A DNA stretch of 64,000 bases from Lysobacter concretionis Ko07 = DSM 16239 (GCF_000768345.1 NZ_AVPS01000004.1:1-64000); one strand, 5' to 3'; positions 1 through 10,679 are shown, counted from the stretch's first letter. The notes: generated by a model not told the origin, from the sequence alone. Numbers and translations: made by a program.

Positions 1-83
1 CATTCGCACACAAGGGCATTCGCTCCCGTCGCCCCGCCCACCCAGCAGATGCTGGCGCCCAGCCCCTCGAATGGGAGAAGAAC

Positions 84-116
84 CAAAAAAAGGGCCCGGA
101 TGGTGATCCGGGCCCT
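84..116 (-). terminator. Rho-independent terminator of the M13 peptidase gene
   Basis: A perfect 11-bp inverted repeat (AGGGCCCGGAT / ATCCGGGCCCT) with a 4-nt loop occupies 91-116. Read on the minus strand it is followed by a run of seven T (84-90). It lies about 50 bp past the stop codon of the leftward M13 peptidase gene. Bases 1-83 show no gene I can support. Confidence 0.9.
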
Positions 117-166
117 GTCGTTCCACGTCATTGCTCTCCAGAAAACACTGGAGTTGAATCAGCGCA

Positions 167-2260
167 TTACCAGATCACGATCTGCTCGCCGCCGGTGCGC
201 ACCATCGGCTGGCCCGGCGTGCACGAATACGCCGCGGCGAAGGCCGGCAGGTTGGACGGGGCGGCGATGGCGCGGAAGTTCGCCGGCGCGTGCGAGTCGG
301 TGGCCAGCCGGACCTTGAGCTCCTCGTCGGTGAAGTTGCGGCGCCAGACGGTGGCCCAGTTGGCGAAGAAGCGCTGGTCACGGCTCATGCCGCCGGTCAT
401 CGGGTCCTCGCTGTCCGCGGTGGCGGCCTTCATCGCGTCGAAGGCGACCGCCAGGCCGCCGAGGTCGGCGATGTTCTCGCCCAACGTCAGCTTGCCGTTG
501 ACGTGCTGGCCCGGTGCGGCTTCGTAGCCGTTGAACTGGGCGATCAGCTGGTCGGTGAGCTTCTTGAAGCCGGCGGCGTCGGCCTCGGTCCACCAGTTCT
601 CGAAGTTGCCGGTCGGCCCGAAACGGCTGCCCTGGTCGTCGTAGCCGTGGATCATCTCGTGGCCGATCACCGCGCCGATGCCGCCGTAGTTAACGTCGTC
701 GGAGGCTTCGGGATCGAAGAACGGCGGCTGCAGGATCGCGGCCGGGAACACGATCTCGTTGGCGCTGGAACGGTAGTACGCGTTGACGGTCTGCGGGCTC
801 ATGCCCCACTCGCTGCGGTCCACCGGCTGGCCGATCCTGCCGACGTTCCACTTGTAGTTGAACTCGTTGGCGGCACGCAGGTTGGCGAGGTAGCTGTCGC
901 GGCCGGTTTCCAGTCCGCTCCAGTCGCGCCACTGGTCGGGGTAGCCGATCTTGGGCGTGAAGCTGGCCCATTTCTCCAGCGCCTTCTTCTTGGTGTCGTC
1001 GCCCATCCAGGCGAGGTTCTCGATGCGGGTCTTCAGCGCCGCGCGCAGGTTGTCGACCAGTTCTTCCATGCGGGCCTTGGACTCGGCCGGGAAGGCGACC
1101 TGGACATACATCTGGCCCAGCGCCTCACCGGCCAGGCCGTTGATGGCGTCGAGCACGCGCTTGCCGCGCTCCTTGAGTTCCTTCTGGCCGCGCAGGGTTT
1201 TGGCGTAGAAGTCGTAATCCTGCTGCACGAACTCGTCCGACAGGTATGCCGCGGCGTTGTCGACGGTGCGGAAGCGCAGGTAGCTCTGCCACTGCGCCAG
1301 CGGCACGTCGCCGATCATCCTGCCGACTTCCGCATGGAAGGCCGGGATGGCGAGCGAGAACATCGTCGGCGCGGCCACGCCCTGGGCCTCGAAGAACTTC
1401 GACCAGCCGAACGCGGGTGCGATCTTCTCGGCATCGGCCAGCGAGACCGGGTTGTAGCGCAGCTCGGCGTCGCGCGACATTTCCACGCGGGACTTGGATG
1501 CGTCCGCCAGACGGGTCTCGAACGCGATCACGTGTCTGGCCTGGTCGGCCGCCTGCGCGGGGTCGACACCGGACAACTCCAGCACCTTGGCGATGTGCGC
1601 CTCGTAGGCGGCGAGCTTGTCCCGGTAGGCGGCGTCGAAGTAGTAGGTCTTGTCGGGCAGGCCCAGGCCGCCCTGGCTGGCGTAGGCGATGTTCATCGAC
1701 GAGTCCTTGAAGTCGGGACCCGCGTAGAAGCGGAACAGCAGGTTGTTGCCGGTCGACGCACTGCGGTGCAGGTAATCGGCCAGGGCTTGCGGGGTGTCGA
1801 TCGCGGCGATGGCGTCCAGTTGCGGCTGGATCGGAGCGATGCCCTGCGCGTTGATCGCGGCCTCGTCCAGACCGGTCGCCCACAGGTCACCCACGATCTT
1901 CTCCACGCCGTTGGCGGCGTCCATCGCGGCGGCCTGCTCGGCGAGCTGGCGCTGGATTTCGATGGAGCGTTCGGTCAGCACCTCGAACGATCCCCACGAA
2001 GTGCGGTCGCCGGGGATGTCGTTGGCGGCCAGCCACTTGCCGTTGACGTGATCGCCGAACGCGACGCAGGCGTCCACGCCGGCATCGATATCGTCCTGCG
2101 AGAAGCGGTTGACCGGCAGCAGTTTGCTTTCGTCGAGCGTCAGCGCGGTCGCGCCGCTGCCGTTGATCAATGGGTTGGTGGTGTCCGAACCGCCGCAACC
2201 TGCGAGGGCGAGGGTCACGGCGAGCGACAACAGGAGAGATTTGGGTTGCTTCAGGATCAC
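167..2260 (-). CDS. M13 family metallopeptidase, lipoprotein (PepO/neprilysin-like)
   Basis: A 697-residue zinc endopeptidase of the M13 (neprilysin/PepO) family, expected to cleave peptides in the periplasm. The first ~22 residues form a lipoprotein signal ending in a lipobox (LALAGC), so the mature protein should be anchored through Cys22. The zinc site is visible as HEMIH at residues 534-538, with the third ligand in ENIAD at 595-599. The length fits full-length M13 enzymes of about 650-700 residues. The ATG chosen places the signal peptide directly at the N terminus. The gene stands alone, divergent from the ABC operon at 2504 and closed by a strong terminator at 84-116. The family assignment is secure; the physiological substrate is unknown. 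Confidence 0.95.
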   Translation of the reverse strand: MILKQPKSLLLSLAVTLALAGCGGSDTTNPLINGSGATALTLDESKLLPVNRFSQDDIDAGVDACVAFGDHVNGKWLAANDIPGDRTSWGSFEVLTERSIEIQRQLAEQAAAMDAANGVEKIVGDLWATGLDEAAINAQGIAPIQPQLDAIAAIDTPQALADYLHRSASTGNNLLFRFYAGPDFKDSSMNIAYASQGGLGLPDKTYYFDAAYRDKLAAYEAHIAKVLELSGVDPAQAADQARHVIAFETRLADASKSRVEMSRDAELRYNPVSLADAEKIAPAFGWSKFFEAQGVAAPTMFSLAIPAFHAEVGRMIGDVPLAQWQSYLRFRTVDNAAAYLSDEFVQQDYDFYAKTLRGQKELKERGKRVLDAINGLAGEALGQMYVQVAFPAESKARMEELVDNLRAALKTRIENLAWMGDDTKKKALEKWASFTPKIGYPDQWRDWSGLETGRDSYLANLRAANEFNYKWNVGRIGQPVDRSEWGMSPQTVNAYYRSSANEIVFPAAILQPPFFDPEASDDVNYGGIGAVIGHEMIHGYDDQGSRFGPTGNFENWWTEADAAGFKKLTDQLIAQFNGYEAAPGQHVNGKLTLGENIADLGGLAVAFDAMKAATADSEDPMTGGMSRDQRFFANWATVWRRNFTDEELKVRLATDSHAPANFRAIAAPSNLPAFAAAYSCTPGQPMVRTGGEQIVIW

Positions 2261-2503
2261 GTGGACTCCGGGTGGTCAGGCGGTGGAAACGGCGGCCCCG
2301 AACGGGGCGCCGACGCATGGAAAGCCATTCACCATAGACAACAGCGCCACGGGTCGGCGGTGTCGAAGGTCATGAGTACAAAGGCATGGGCATTCGGTCA
2401 CGGGTGACGTTTTGCCCATGTTGGCGGTTGGCGCAGCGTTTAGGATCGTGACGACGGTCACTCCGGCCCGCTGATACCGGCCCGGTCACTTCAGGGGACA
2501 TCC

Positions 2504-3418
2504 ATGCTCACCATCCGCGATCTCGGCAAGACCTACGCCAACGGCGTGCGCGCGCTCGACAACATCAGCCTGGATATCCCGCGCGGGATGTTCGGCCTGC
2601 TCGGTCCCAACGGCGCCGGCAAGTCCTCGTTGATGCGCACGCTGGCGACCCTGCAGGAGGCCGACAGCGGCAGCGCGGTGCTGCAGGGCGAGGACGGCCA
2701 GCCGATCGACGTGCTGCGTGACAAGGACACGGTGCGCCGGCAGCTCGGTTACCTGCCGCAGGATTTCGGCGTGTACCCGAAGGTCAGCGCGGAGGATCTG
2801 CTGGAGCACTTCGCGGTGCTCAAGGGCCTGACCGCGCGCAAGCAGCGCCGCGAGGTGGTCGATGGCCTGCTGCAGCAGGTCAATCTGTGGGACGCGCGCA
2901 AGCGCAAGCTGGGGACCTACTCGGGCGGCATGCGCCAGCGCTTCGGCATCGCCCAGGCGCTGCTGGGCAGCCCGCGACTGGTGATCGTCGACGAGCCCAC
3001 CGCGGGTCTGGATCCGGAGGAGCGCAACCGTTTCCTCAACCTGCTGGCGGAGATCGGCGAGAACGTCGCGGTGATCCTGTCCACCCATATCGTCGAGGAC
3101 GTGACCGACCTGTGCCCGACGATGGCGATCATGAACAAGGGTCAGGTGCTGCTGACCGGCGAGCCGAACGCGGCGATCGAAGCGCTGCGCAACCAGGTGT
3201 GGCGCAAGCAGGTGACCAAGGCGGCGTTGGCCGGGTACGAAAGCCGCCACACGGTGCTGTCGACCCGGCTGGTGGCGGGCCATCCGGTGATCCACGTGTT
3301 CGCCGGCGAACGCCCGGAGGAAGGTTTCGAGCAGGTCGCGCCGGATCTGGAGGACGTCTACTTCCAGCGCCTGCGCCAGCAGGCCCGGCAGGCTGCACCA
3401 CGAGCCGCAGCGGCCTGA
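2504..3418 (+). CDS. ABC transporter ATP-binding protein
   Basis: A 304-residue nucleotide-binding subunit of an ABC-2 type exporter. The Walker A loop GPNGAGKSS is near residue 34, the signature YSGGMRQ near 139, and Walker B plus D-loop LVIVDEPTAGLD near 157; the switch His is in ILSTHIVEDV. It is followed after 13 bp by a very large permease/peptidase fusion on the same strand, so the two should form one complex with this protein energising the membrane half. The start ATG is preceded by CAGGGGACATCC, giving a usable Shine-Dalgarno. The cargo cannot be told from sequence. Confidence 0.95.
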   Translation: MLTIRDLGKTYANGVRALDNISLDIPRGMFGLLGPNGAGKSSLMRTLATLQEADSGSAVLQGEDGQPIDVLRDKDTVRRQLGYLPQDFGVYPKVSAEDLLEHFAVLKGLTARKQRREVVDGLLQQVNLWDARKRKLGTYSGGMRQRFGIAQALLGSPRLVIVDEPTAGLDPEERNRFLNLLAEIGENVAVILSTHIVEDVTDLCPTMAIMNKGQVLLTGEPNAAIEALRNQVWRKQVTKAALAGYESRHTVLSTRLVAGHPVIHVFAGERPEEGFEQVAPDLEDVYFQRLRQQARQAAPRAAAA

Positions 3419-3431
3419 GCGGGGCGACGAC

Positions 3432-6400
3432 ATGATTCTTGAATTCTTCCGCTTCGAGCTGAAGCAGCAGTTGCGCGCGCCGTTGCTGTGGCTGATGGCG
3501 CTGATGTTCGGCCTGTTCGCGTTCGGCGCGGCCAGCAGCGACGCGATCCAGATCGGCAGCGCGGTCGGCAACATCCACCGCAATGCACCGACGGTGATCA
3601 TCACCTTCCTGGGCATCTTCACCGTGCTCGGCCTGCTGGTGATCGTCAGCTTCATCAGTGGCGCTTTGCTGCGCGATTTCGAGCTGGGCACTGCCGACCT
3701 GTTCTTCTCCAGCCCGATGCGCAAGCGCGATTTCCTGATCGGCCGCTTTGCCGCCGCGCTGGTGGCGTGCTGCGTGGTCTACCTGATGGTCGCGCTGGGC
3801 CTGATGCTCGGCCCGCTGATGCCGTGGGTCGACCCCGAGCGGCTGGGCGCGTTCTCGCTGGCGCCGTACGTGTGGGGTTTCGGCGTGCTGGTGCTGCCGA
3901 ACCTGCTGTTCACCGGCGCGTTGCTGGCGCTGCTGGCGGTGACCACGCGCAGCCTGCTGGCGGTGTACCTGGGTGTGATCGGCTTCTTCGTGCTGTACGT
4001 GATGTCGGGCCGGCTCACCGCCGATCTGGACAACGTCTGGCTGGCGACGCTGCTCGATCCGTTCGGCATCACCGCGTTCCGGCGCATCGTGCGCTACTGG
4101 TCGGCAGCGGAGAACAACACCCAGTTGCCGGCGGTGACCGGCTACCTGCTCGCCAACCGTGCGTTGTGGGTGGTGATCGCGTTGGGTCTGGTGACGGCGA
4201 CGTTTGCGTTGTTCAAACCGCAGCGGACCGGGACGGGCAAGGGCTGGTTTGCCGGCTGGTCGGCGCGTCGTGCCCGTCGTCGTGCTGGCGACGCCGCACC
4301 GGTTGTGACCGCGCGCCCGGGTTCGATGATCGCGCCGCGCGTGCTGCCGGCCAGCGGCGCATCGGTGGCGTGGTCGCAGTTCCTGCGCCAGTGGCGATTC
4401 GACAGCGTCGGCGTGTTCAAGAGCGTGCCGTTCCTGATCATGCTGGCGCTGGCGGTGGCCAACTTCGACGGCAGTGCCAGCGTCGTGCAGAGCATGTTCG
4501 GCACCAAGGTCTACCCGGTCACCTCGCTGATGCTGCAGGCCCTGCAGGGCAGCTTCACCTTCATGCTGCTGATCATCGTGATGTTCTACGCCGGCGAGCT
4601 GGTGTGGAAGGAGCGCGGGGCGAAGATCGACGAGGTGACCGACGCCTTGCCGGTGCCCAACTGGGTGCCGCTGGCGGCGAAGATGGCGGCGCTGGTGCTG
4701 GTGGTGCTGGTGTTCCAGGCGGTCGGCGCCCTGGCTGCGATGGCGATGCAACTGGCCAAGGGTTTTACCGCCTTGGAGCCTGCGTTGTACCTCAAGGCGT
4801 CGCTGCTGGATTCGATACCGTTCGTGCTGATTGCCGGCCTCGCGCTGGTGTTGCAAGTGCTGAGCAACAACAAGTTCATCGGTTACGGCCTGCTGATCGC
4901 CTGGCTGGTGGTGCAGGGCACGCTGGGCTACCTCGACTTCGACCACAACCTCTACAACTACGGCAGTGCGCCGGCGGCGCCGTATTCGGACATGAACGGC
5001 TACGGCCATTTCCTGCCCGCGCGCTTGTGGTTCCAGGCGTACTGGGGCGTGTGCCTGCTGGCGTTGCTGCTGGTCGCGGCTGCGTTCTGGGTGCGCGGGG
5101 TGTCGCCGAGCCGGCGTGAGCGCTTCAAGCTGGCACGCCAACGGTTGACGAGCGGTCATGGGCTTGCGCTGGCGGCGAGCCTGATGGTGTTCGCGTTGAT
5201 GGGCGGCTTCATCTTCTGGAACACCAACGTGCGCAACGAGTACGTCGCCGGCGACGCTGTCCAGGACCGCCAGCAGCGTTACGAGGAGCAGTACCTCCCG
5301 TACAAGGACCTGCCGCAGCCGCGCATCAGCGCCGTCAGCACGCAGGTCGACCTGCGCCCGGAAGATCAGCGCGTGCGCATCCGCGGCAGCTACACCATCA
5401 ACAATCCGCACGCGACGGCCATCAACGACATCCACATCCAGCTGTATCCGTATACGCGGCTGCATGCGCTGGCGTTCGGCGAGGCGGAACTGGTCAGCAA
5501 CGACGAGCCGGTCAATTACCGCATCTACCGTCTGGCCGAGCCGATGCAGCCGGGCGAGCAGCGTGAGTTGAGCTTCGATGTCGAGTTCGGACAAGAAGGT
5601 TTCGGCAACGAGACGGCAGCGACCGAACTGGTGGAGAACGGCAGCTTCATCAACTCGCGGATGCTGCCTGGTTTCGGCTACAACGAGGGTTTCCAGATCG
5701 CCGACCGCAACGAGCGCCGCAAGCGCGGCATGCCGGAATCGCCGCGCATGCCCAAGCTGGAGGACGAGGCCGCGCGGGCCAACACCTACATCGGTGACGA
5801 CGGGGACTGGATCGCCTTCAAGACCACGGTGTGCACGGCGCCGGACCAGATCGCGCTCGCCCCGGGCCTGTTGCAGAAGGAGCACCAGCGCGATGGCCGG
5901 CGTTGCTTCGACTACACCATGCAGCGGCCGATGCTGAACTTCCACGCCACCCTGTCGGCGCGCTGGCAAGTGAAGAAGGGCGCCTACAAGGCAGGTACGG
6001 CGGACGAGATCCCGATCGAGGTGTATTACGACGCCAAGCATCCCTACAACGTCGATCGCATGATCGAGTCGGTGCAGAAGTCGCTGGCCTACTACGAGGC
6101 CAACTTCAGCCCGTACCAGCACCAGCAGGTGCGCATCCTCGAGTTCCCTGGCTACAGCAGTTTCGCCCAGGCGTTTGCCGGCACCATCCCGTACTCCGAG
6201 TCGATCGGCTTCATTGCCGACCTGCGTGACCAGGAGGCGATCGACTACGTGTTCTATGTCACCGCGCACGAGATCGCGCACCAGTGGTGGGCGCACCAGG
6301 TGATCGGCGCGAACGTGCAGGGCGCCACCATGCTCAGCGAATCACTGGCGCAGTACTCCGCGCTGATGGTGATGGAACACGAATACGGTCGCGACAAGAT

Positions 6401-7052
6401 GCGCCGCTTCCTCAAGTACGAACTGGACCGTTACCTGTCCAGCCGCGGCAGCGAGATGATCGAGGAACTGCCGCTGTACCGGGTCGAGAACCAGCAATAC
6501 ATCCACTACCGCAAGGGTTCGCTGGCGTTCTACCGCCTGCGCGAGGAGATGGGTGAGGAGGCACTCAACCGGGCTTTGTCGAAGTTCGTCCACGACAAGG
6601 GCTACCAGCACGCGCCGTTCACGACCTCGGCCGAACTGCTGGGCTATATCCGCGCCGAGGCCGGGTCCGACAACCAGCAACTGATCACCGACCTGTTCGA
6701 GAACATCACCTTCTACGACAACCGGGTCGAGTCCGTGGCCGCGCGCAAGCGTGACGACGGCAAGTACGAGGTGACCCTGAAGCTGCATGCGGCCAAGCGC
6801 TACGCCGACGGCAAGGGCGAGGAAACCGTGGCGCCGCTGGATGACTGGATCGAGGTCGGCGTGTTCGCGCGTGGCCCGTCCGGCAAGGAGGCTGACGAGA
6901 AGGTGCTGTACCTGCAGCGCCACCACGTCACGGAAGACGCCCCGACGCTGACCGTGGTGGTGGACGAGGCGCCGTACGAAGTCGGCTTCGATCCGTACAA
7001 CAAACTGATCGACCGGGTCTCGGGAGACAACCGCAAGCGGATATCGCTCTAG
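3432..7052 (+). CDS. ABC-2 permease fused to an M1 family aminopeptidase
   Basis: A 1206-residue two-part protein. Residues ~1-615 contain many hydrophobic segments arranged as two ABC-2-type permease halves separated by a basic, Arg-rich linker (about 270-300). Residues ~640-1200 resemble M1 (gluzincin) aminopeptidases. The zinc motif HEIAH is at 946-950, followed by QWW and a downstream Glu in LSESLAQY; the spacer to that Glu is 19 residues rather than the usual 18. The peptidase domain follows the last membrane segment, so it is probably anchored at the membrane. It is operonic with the ATPase gene 13 bp upstream. Similar fusions occur in Xanthomonas relatives and Bacteroidetes as I recall. 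Whether the peptidase acts on the transported molecule is unknown. Confidence 0.92.
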   Translation: MILEFFRFELKQQLRAPLLWLMALMFGLFAFGAASSDAIQIGSAVGNIHRNAPTVIITFLGIFTVLGLLVIVSFISGALLRDFELGTADLFFSSPMRKRDFLIGRFAAALVACCVVYLMVALGLMLGPLMPWVDPERLGAFSLAPYVWGFGVLVLPNLLFTGALLALLAVTTRSLLAVYLGVIGFFVLYVMSGRLTADLDNVWLATLLDPFGITAFRRIVRYWSAAENNTQLPAVTGYLLANRALWVVIALGLVTATFALFKPQRTGTGKGWFAGWSARRARRRAGDAAPVVTARPGSMIAPRVLPASGASVAWSQFLRQWRFDSVGVFKSVPFLIMLALAVANFDGSASVVQSMFGTKVYPVTSLMLQALQGSFTFMLLIIVMFYAGELVWKERGAKIDEVTDALPVPNWVPLAAKMAALVLVVLVFQAVGALAAMAMQLAKGFTALEPALYLKASLLDSIPFVLIAGLALVLQVLSNNKFIGYGLLIAWLVVQGTLGYLDFDHNLYNYGSAPAAPYSDMNGYGHFLPARLWFQAYWGVCLLALLLVAAAFWVRGVSPSRRERFKLARQRLTSGHGLALAASLMVFALMGGFIFWNTNVRNEYVAGDAVQDRQQRYEEQYLPYKDLPQPRISAVSTQVDLRPEDQRVRIRGSYTINNPHATAINDIHIQLYPYTRLHALAFGEAELVSNDEPVNYRIYRLAEPMQPGEQRELSFDVEFGQEGFGNETAATELVENGSFINSRMLPGFGYNEGFQIADRNERRKRGMPESPRMPKLEDEAARANTYIGDDGDWIAFKTTVCTAPDQIALAPGLLQKEHQRDGRRCFDYTMQRPMLNFHATLSARWQVKKGAYKAGTADEIPIEVYYDAKHPYNVDRMIESVQKSLAYYEANFSPYQHQQVRILEFPGYSSFAQAFAGTIPYSESIGFIADLRDQEAIDYVFYVTAHEIAHQWWAHQVIGANVQGATMLSESLAQYSALMVMEHEYGRDKMRRFLKYELDRYLSSRGSEMIEELPLYRVENQQYIHYRKGSLAFYRLREEMGEEALNRALSKFVHDKGYQHAPFTTSAELLGYIRAEAGSDNQQLITDLFENITFYDNRVESVAARKRDDGKYEVTLKLHAAKRYADGKGEETVAPLDDWIEVGVFARGPSGKEADEKVLYLQRHHVTEDAPTLTVVVDEAPYEVGFDPYNKLIDRVSGDNRKRISL

Positions 7053-7071
7053 CTTTGTGCAATCTCACGTC

Positions 7072-7182
7072 CTCACGTCGCTCCCTGTAGGAGCGACGTG
7101 AGTCGCGACCTGTACTTCACTTTCAGCATTCGCAGGTTCGCGACTGACATCGCTTCTAAGACCAAGGAAGTCCAGTCGGACA
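7072..7182. repeat. REP-like composite repeat downstream of the ABC/M1 gene
   Basis: A perfect 13-bp inverted repeat (CTCACGTCGCTCC / GGAGCGACGTGAG, 7072-7102, 5-nt loop) starts 20 bp after the stop codon at 7052. It runs into the core TGTAGGAGCGACGTGAG..GACC (7086-7110). A degenerate reverse copy follows (7137-7160), then the 19-mer AAGGAAGTCCAGTCGGACA (7164-7182), which recurs exactly at 56281-56299. The same core recurs around 52.4, 53.6 and 56.1-56.3 kb, so this is a dispersed intergenic family. The first hairpin may also act as a transcript end. Confidence 0.85.
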
Positions 7183-7551
7183 AAAGCGTCGCTGCATCGA
7201 CGATGCGGACTTCGTCGCGGATATGAACGAACCTCGGGTCGCGCTGGCGTACGCGGCCGGTTTCACGTAGGATTCGCCTGTTCAGCGCACGGCTGCCTGC
7301 CCGCAAGGGCCACGTTTCCCAGGTTGCCTGTCGTAACTGGTCGGATCACAGGGTTGATGACCCTTGTTGATCGAGCTCCCGCAGCTTCTGCCGGAGTGGC
7401 CGATACGACGTTATCCCGCACGTCTTTCGTCGCGCCGACACGGTCCGGAGCATCCGGCACCGTCACATTGAATACTCGCAGCGCGGTTTCAGGGAACGCT
7501 CCGGGTCTTGCCGCATTTGCATGCGGTTTTTTATCTACTCGGAGTTACAAC
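7183..7551 (+). promoter_or_regulatory. Long leader of the DEAD-box helicase gene with a terminator-like hairpin
   Basis: No supported gene lies between the repeat and the helicase start, about 370 bp. At 7511-7526 the stem CCGCAT / ATGCGG with loop TTGC is followed directly by six T (7527-7532). This is a short intrinsic-terminator-like structure only 19 bp before the ATG at 7552. The Shine-Dalgarno GGAG (7541-7544) lies between the T-run and the ATG. The position suggests either the end of an upstream transcript or an attenuator in the helicase mRNA leader. No convincing promoter hexamers were identified. Confidence 0.5.
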
Positions 7552-8895
<1,344 letters not shown>

Positions 8896-8918
8896 TTCAA
8901 GGCGCGGTCGAATCCTGT

Positions 8919-8944
8919 CGGCGACGGATGCCATTCCGTCGCCG
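8919..8944. terminator. Hairpin between convergent helicase and FmdE-like genes
   Basis: A perfect 10-bp inverted repeat CGGCGACGGA / TCCGTCGCCG with a 6-nt loop sits in the 57-bp gap between two convergent genes. It has no T-run on either side, so it could be a weak bidirectional terminator or an mRNA 3'-end stabiliser. Confidence 0.5.
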
Positions 8945-8952
8945 GGCATGCG

Positions 8953-9567
8953 TCAGTTCAAGTGAGCGACCCGGATGACCTCCGGGTCGTTTGCGTATTG
9001 GAGCAGCAGTTTCTCGACCCGCTCCTGCCAGCCCGCGGCAAAGGCCGCACGCTGCTGGTCGTCGGCCTGGTCCTGCAGGATCGCGCCCAGCAAACTCCGC
9101 GTCTGCGGGTGACCCGGTACGCCGGACACATCCAGTTGCACCGCCACCGCGGCGCCGGTGTCGATACGCCGGAAGATCACCTCGTCGGCCCCGGGCCGGC
9201 CGGCGAACACCAACAGGCCGTTGCGTGCATGGCGTCCGGCGATTCCCTGGAATCCGTTGTCGGCGGCCGCGCCGGTCAGCAGCGTCAGCACCTGGGCGAT
9301 CACACCGGTGGTGCCATGGTGGGCGGGCGCGGGCATTTCGACCCGGATGTTGCCGCGCTCGGCCGGGCCGTCGGGATACAGCGCCGCCATCGCGGCGCGC
9401 GCCATCAGGAATGCGCCCGCGACCGTCGGGCAGGAATGGCCGGCGACAAGGACGGCATCGGCGTACCGGTATTCCAGCAGGCCGCCTTCGCTGGCTCCCA
9501 GCAGTTCGGCCAAGGCATCGTGGGTGGCCACGACGGGGGCCTGATCGTAGAACGGGGGGAAGTTCAC
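8953..9567 (-). CDS. FmdE-like domain protein
   Basis: A 204-residue cytoplasmic protein without signal peptide or membrane segment. Near residues 43-55 it carries GHSCPTVAGAFLMARAA, resembling the GHxCPG..G element of FmdE domains, first named from the formylmethanofuran dehydrogenase operon. A Pro/Ala/His-rich PAPAHHGTTG follows near 95-104, and a Gly-rich central region after that. The Cys/His residues could bind a metal. It converges with the helicase gene and lies divergent from nothing informative; lipA follows on the same strand after 110 bp, giving no pathway clue. The domain call is moderate and the function is unknown. Confidence 0.6.
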   Translation of the reverse strand: MNFPPFYDQAPVVATHDALAELLGASEGGLLEYRYADAVLVAGHSCPTVAGAFLMARAAMAALYPDGPAERGNIRVEMPAPAHHGTTGVIAQVLTLLTGAAADNGFQGIAGRHARNGLLVFAGRPGADEVIFRRIDTGAAVAVQLDVSGVPGHPQTRSLLGAILQDQADDQQRAAFAAGWQERVEKLLLQYANDPEVIRVAHLN

Positions 9568-9677
9568 GGCTGCACCTGGATGTGAATGACTATCGATACG
9601 CTAAGAGAGTGAGGCGATGCCGGTACTGACATGGATCAAGCGGACGCAGGAGGGGGCGGGCCGCAAGCCTGCGCATT

Positions 9678-10679
9678 TCACCCCAGCCCGAGGTTGTTGC
9701 GCTCCAGCACCCGCTCGGCGCGGTAGCTGGATCGCACCATCGGCCCGGCCACGACTTCCACGAATCCCTTCGCCAGTGCCCGTTCGCGCAGGTCGTGGAA
9801 CTCGTCGGGGGTGACGAAGCGCTCGACCGGCAGGTGATGCTCGCTCGGGCGCAGGTACTGGCCCAGGGTCACGATGTCCACGTGGGCGGCGCGCAGGTCG
9901 TCCAGCGTGCGATCGATCTCCACATCGGTCTCGCCGAGCCCGAGCATGAGGCTGGTCTTGGTCAGCGTGTCGGGCGCGTGGCGCTTGGCGAACGCCAGCA
10001 CGTCCAGGGTCTGGGTGTAGCCGGCGCGGGGATCGCGGACCCGGTGGGTCAGCCGTTCGACCGTTTCCAGATTCTGTGCGTACGTCACCAGGCCCGCGTC
10101 GAGCACGGTGGCGACGTCCTTGAGATTGCCGGCGAAGTCGGGCGTCAGCGCCTCCACGGCGGCCGCCGGACTGCGCTGGTGGATCGCGCGGATGCAGGCG
10201 GCGTAGTGGCCGGCACCGCCGTCGACCAGGTCATCGCGGTCGACCGAGGTCAGCACCACGTACTTCAGTCCCATCAGGGCGACGGCCTCGGCGACGTTCT
10301 GCGGTTCTTCGGGGTCGAGCCAGCCGTGCGGATTGCCGGTGCTGACCGCGCAGAACTTGCAGGCCCGCGTGCAGACCGAGCCCATCAACATCAAGGTGGC
10401 GGTGCCGCGTCCCCAGCACTCGGCGATGTTGGGGCATTTGGATTCGGCGCAGACGGTGTGCAGGCGGTGCTCGCGCACGATGTCGCGCACTTCCTCGAAA
10501 CGCGCACCGGCGGGCAACTTCGCTTTCAGCCAGGCCGGCTTGCGTGGCGCGGCGTCGGGCGCACCGCTGTCGGCGTGCGGACGCAGGCCATCCTTGACCG
10601 CGCGGGTGCCTTCCGGGGTGACGTACTTGCCGCCGCTGGGAACACGCAGCCCGGCTGCCGGATCATCGGAGGAATTCAT
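9678..10679 (-). CDS. lipA: Lipoyl synthase
   Basis: A 333-residue radical SAM enzyme that inserts two sulfurs into protein-bound octanoyl groups to make lipoyl cofactors. Both iron-sulfur sites are visible: the auxiliary cluster [12 protein letters not shown] (CX4CX5C) and the SAM cluster CTRACKFC (CX3CX2C). The family C terminus, with [10 protein letters not shown], is present. I chose the ATG at 10679 because family similarity begins a few dozen residues later and GGAAGAGG lies upstream; the longer frame to 11144 overlaps the DUF885 gene antisense-free but has no family support. lipB is not next to it here. Confidence 0.96.
   Translation of the reverse strand: MNSSDDPAAGLRVPSGGKYVTPEGTRAVKDGLRPHADSGAPDAAPRKPAWLKAKLPAGARFEEVRDIVREHRLHTVCAESKCPNIAECWGRGTATLMLMGSVCTRACKFCAVSTGNPHGWLDPEEPQNVAEAVALMGLKYVVLTSVDRDDLVDGGAGHYAACIRAIHQRSPAAAVEALTPDFAGNLKDVATVLDAGLVTYAQNLETVERLTHRVRDPRAGYTQTLDVLAFAKRHAPDTLTKTSLMLGLGETDVEIDRTLDDLRAAHVDIVTLGQYLRPSEHHLPVERFVTPDEFHDLRERALAKGFVEVVAGPMVRSSYRAERVLERNNLGLG

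Noticed and set aside
1-83. Possible gene remnant at the left edge
   Set aside because: No frame gives a recognisable peptide, and the next feature is the terminator of the M13 peptidase.
290-2407. A 705-codon plus-strand frame opposite the M13 peptidase
   Set aside because: No recognisable domain or signal, and the opposite strand encodes a clear peptidase with zinc motifs.
3129-6296. A 1055-codon open frame on the minus strand opposite the ABC/M1 gene
   Set aside because: It is His/Arg/Gln-rich with no domain, and is a by-product of GC-rich codon use in the opposite strand.
7073-7306. A 77-codon minus-strand frame after the ABC/M1 gene
   Set aside because: Its C terminus (SRLTSLLQG) is encoded by a REP core, so it is a repeat artefact with no conserved content.
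7324-7551. N-terminal extension of the DEAD-box helicase
   Set aside because: The extension crosses a terminator-like hairpin, has no family similarity, and a good ribosome site precedes the ATG at 7552.
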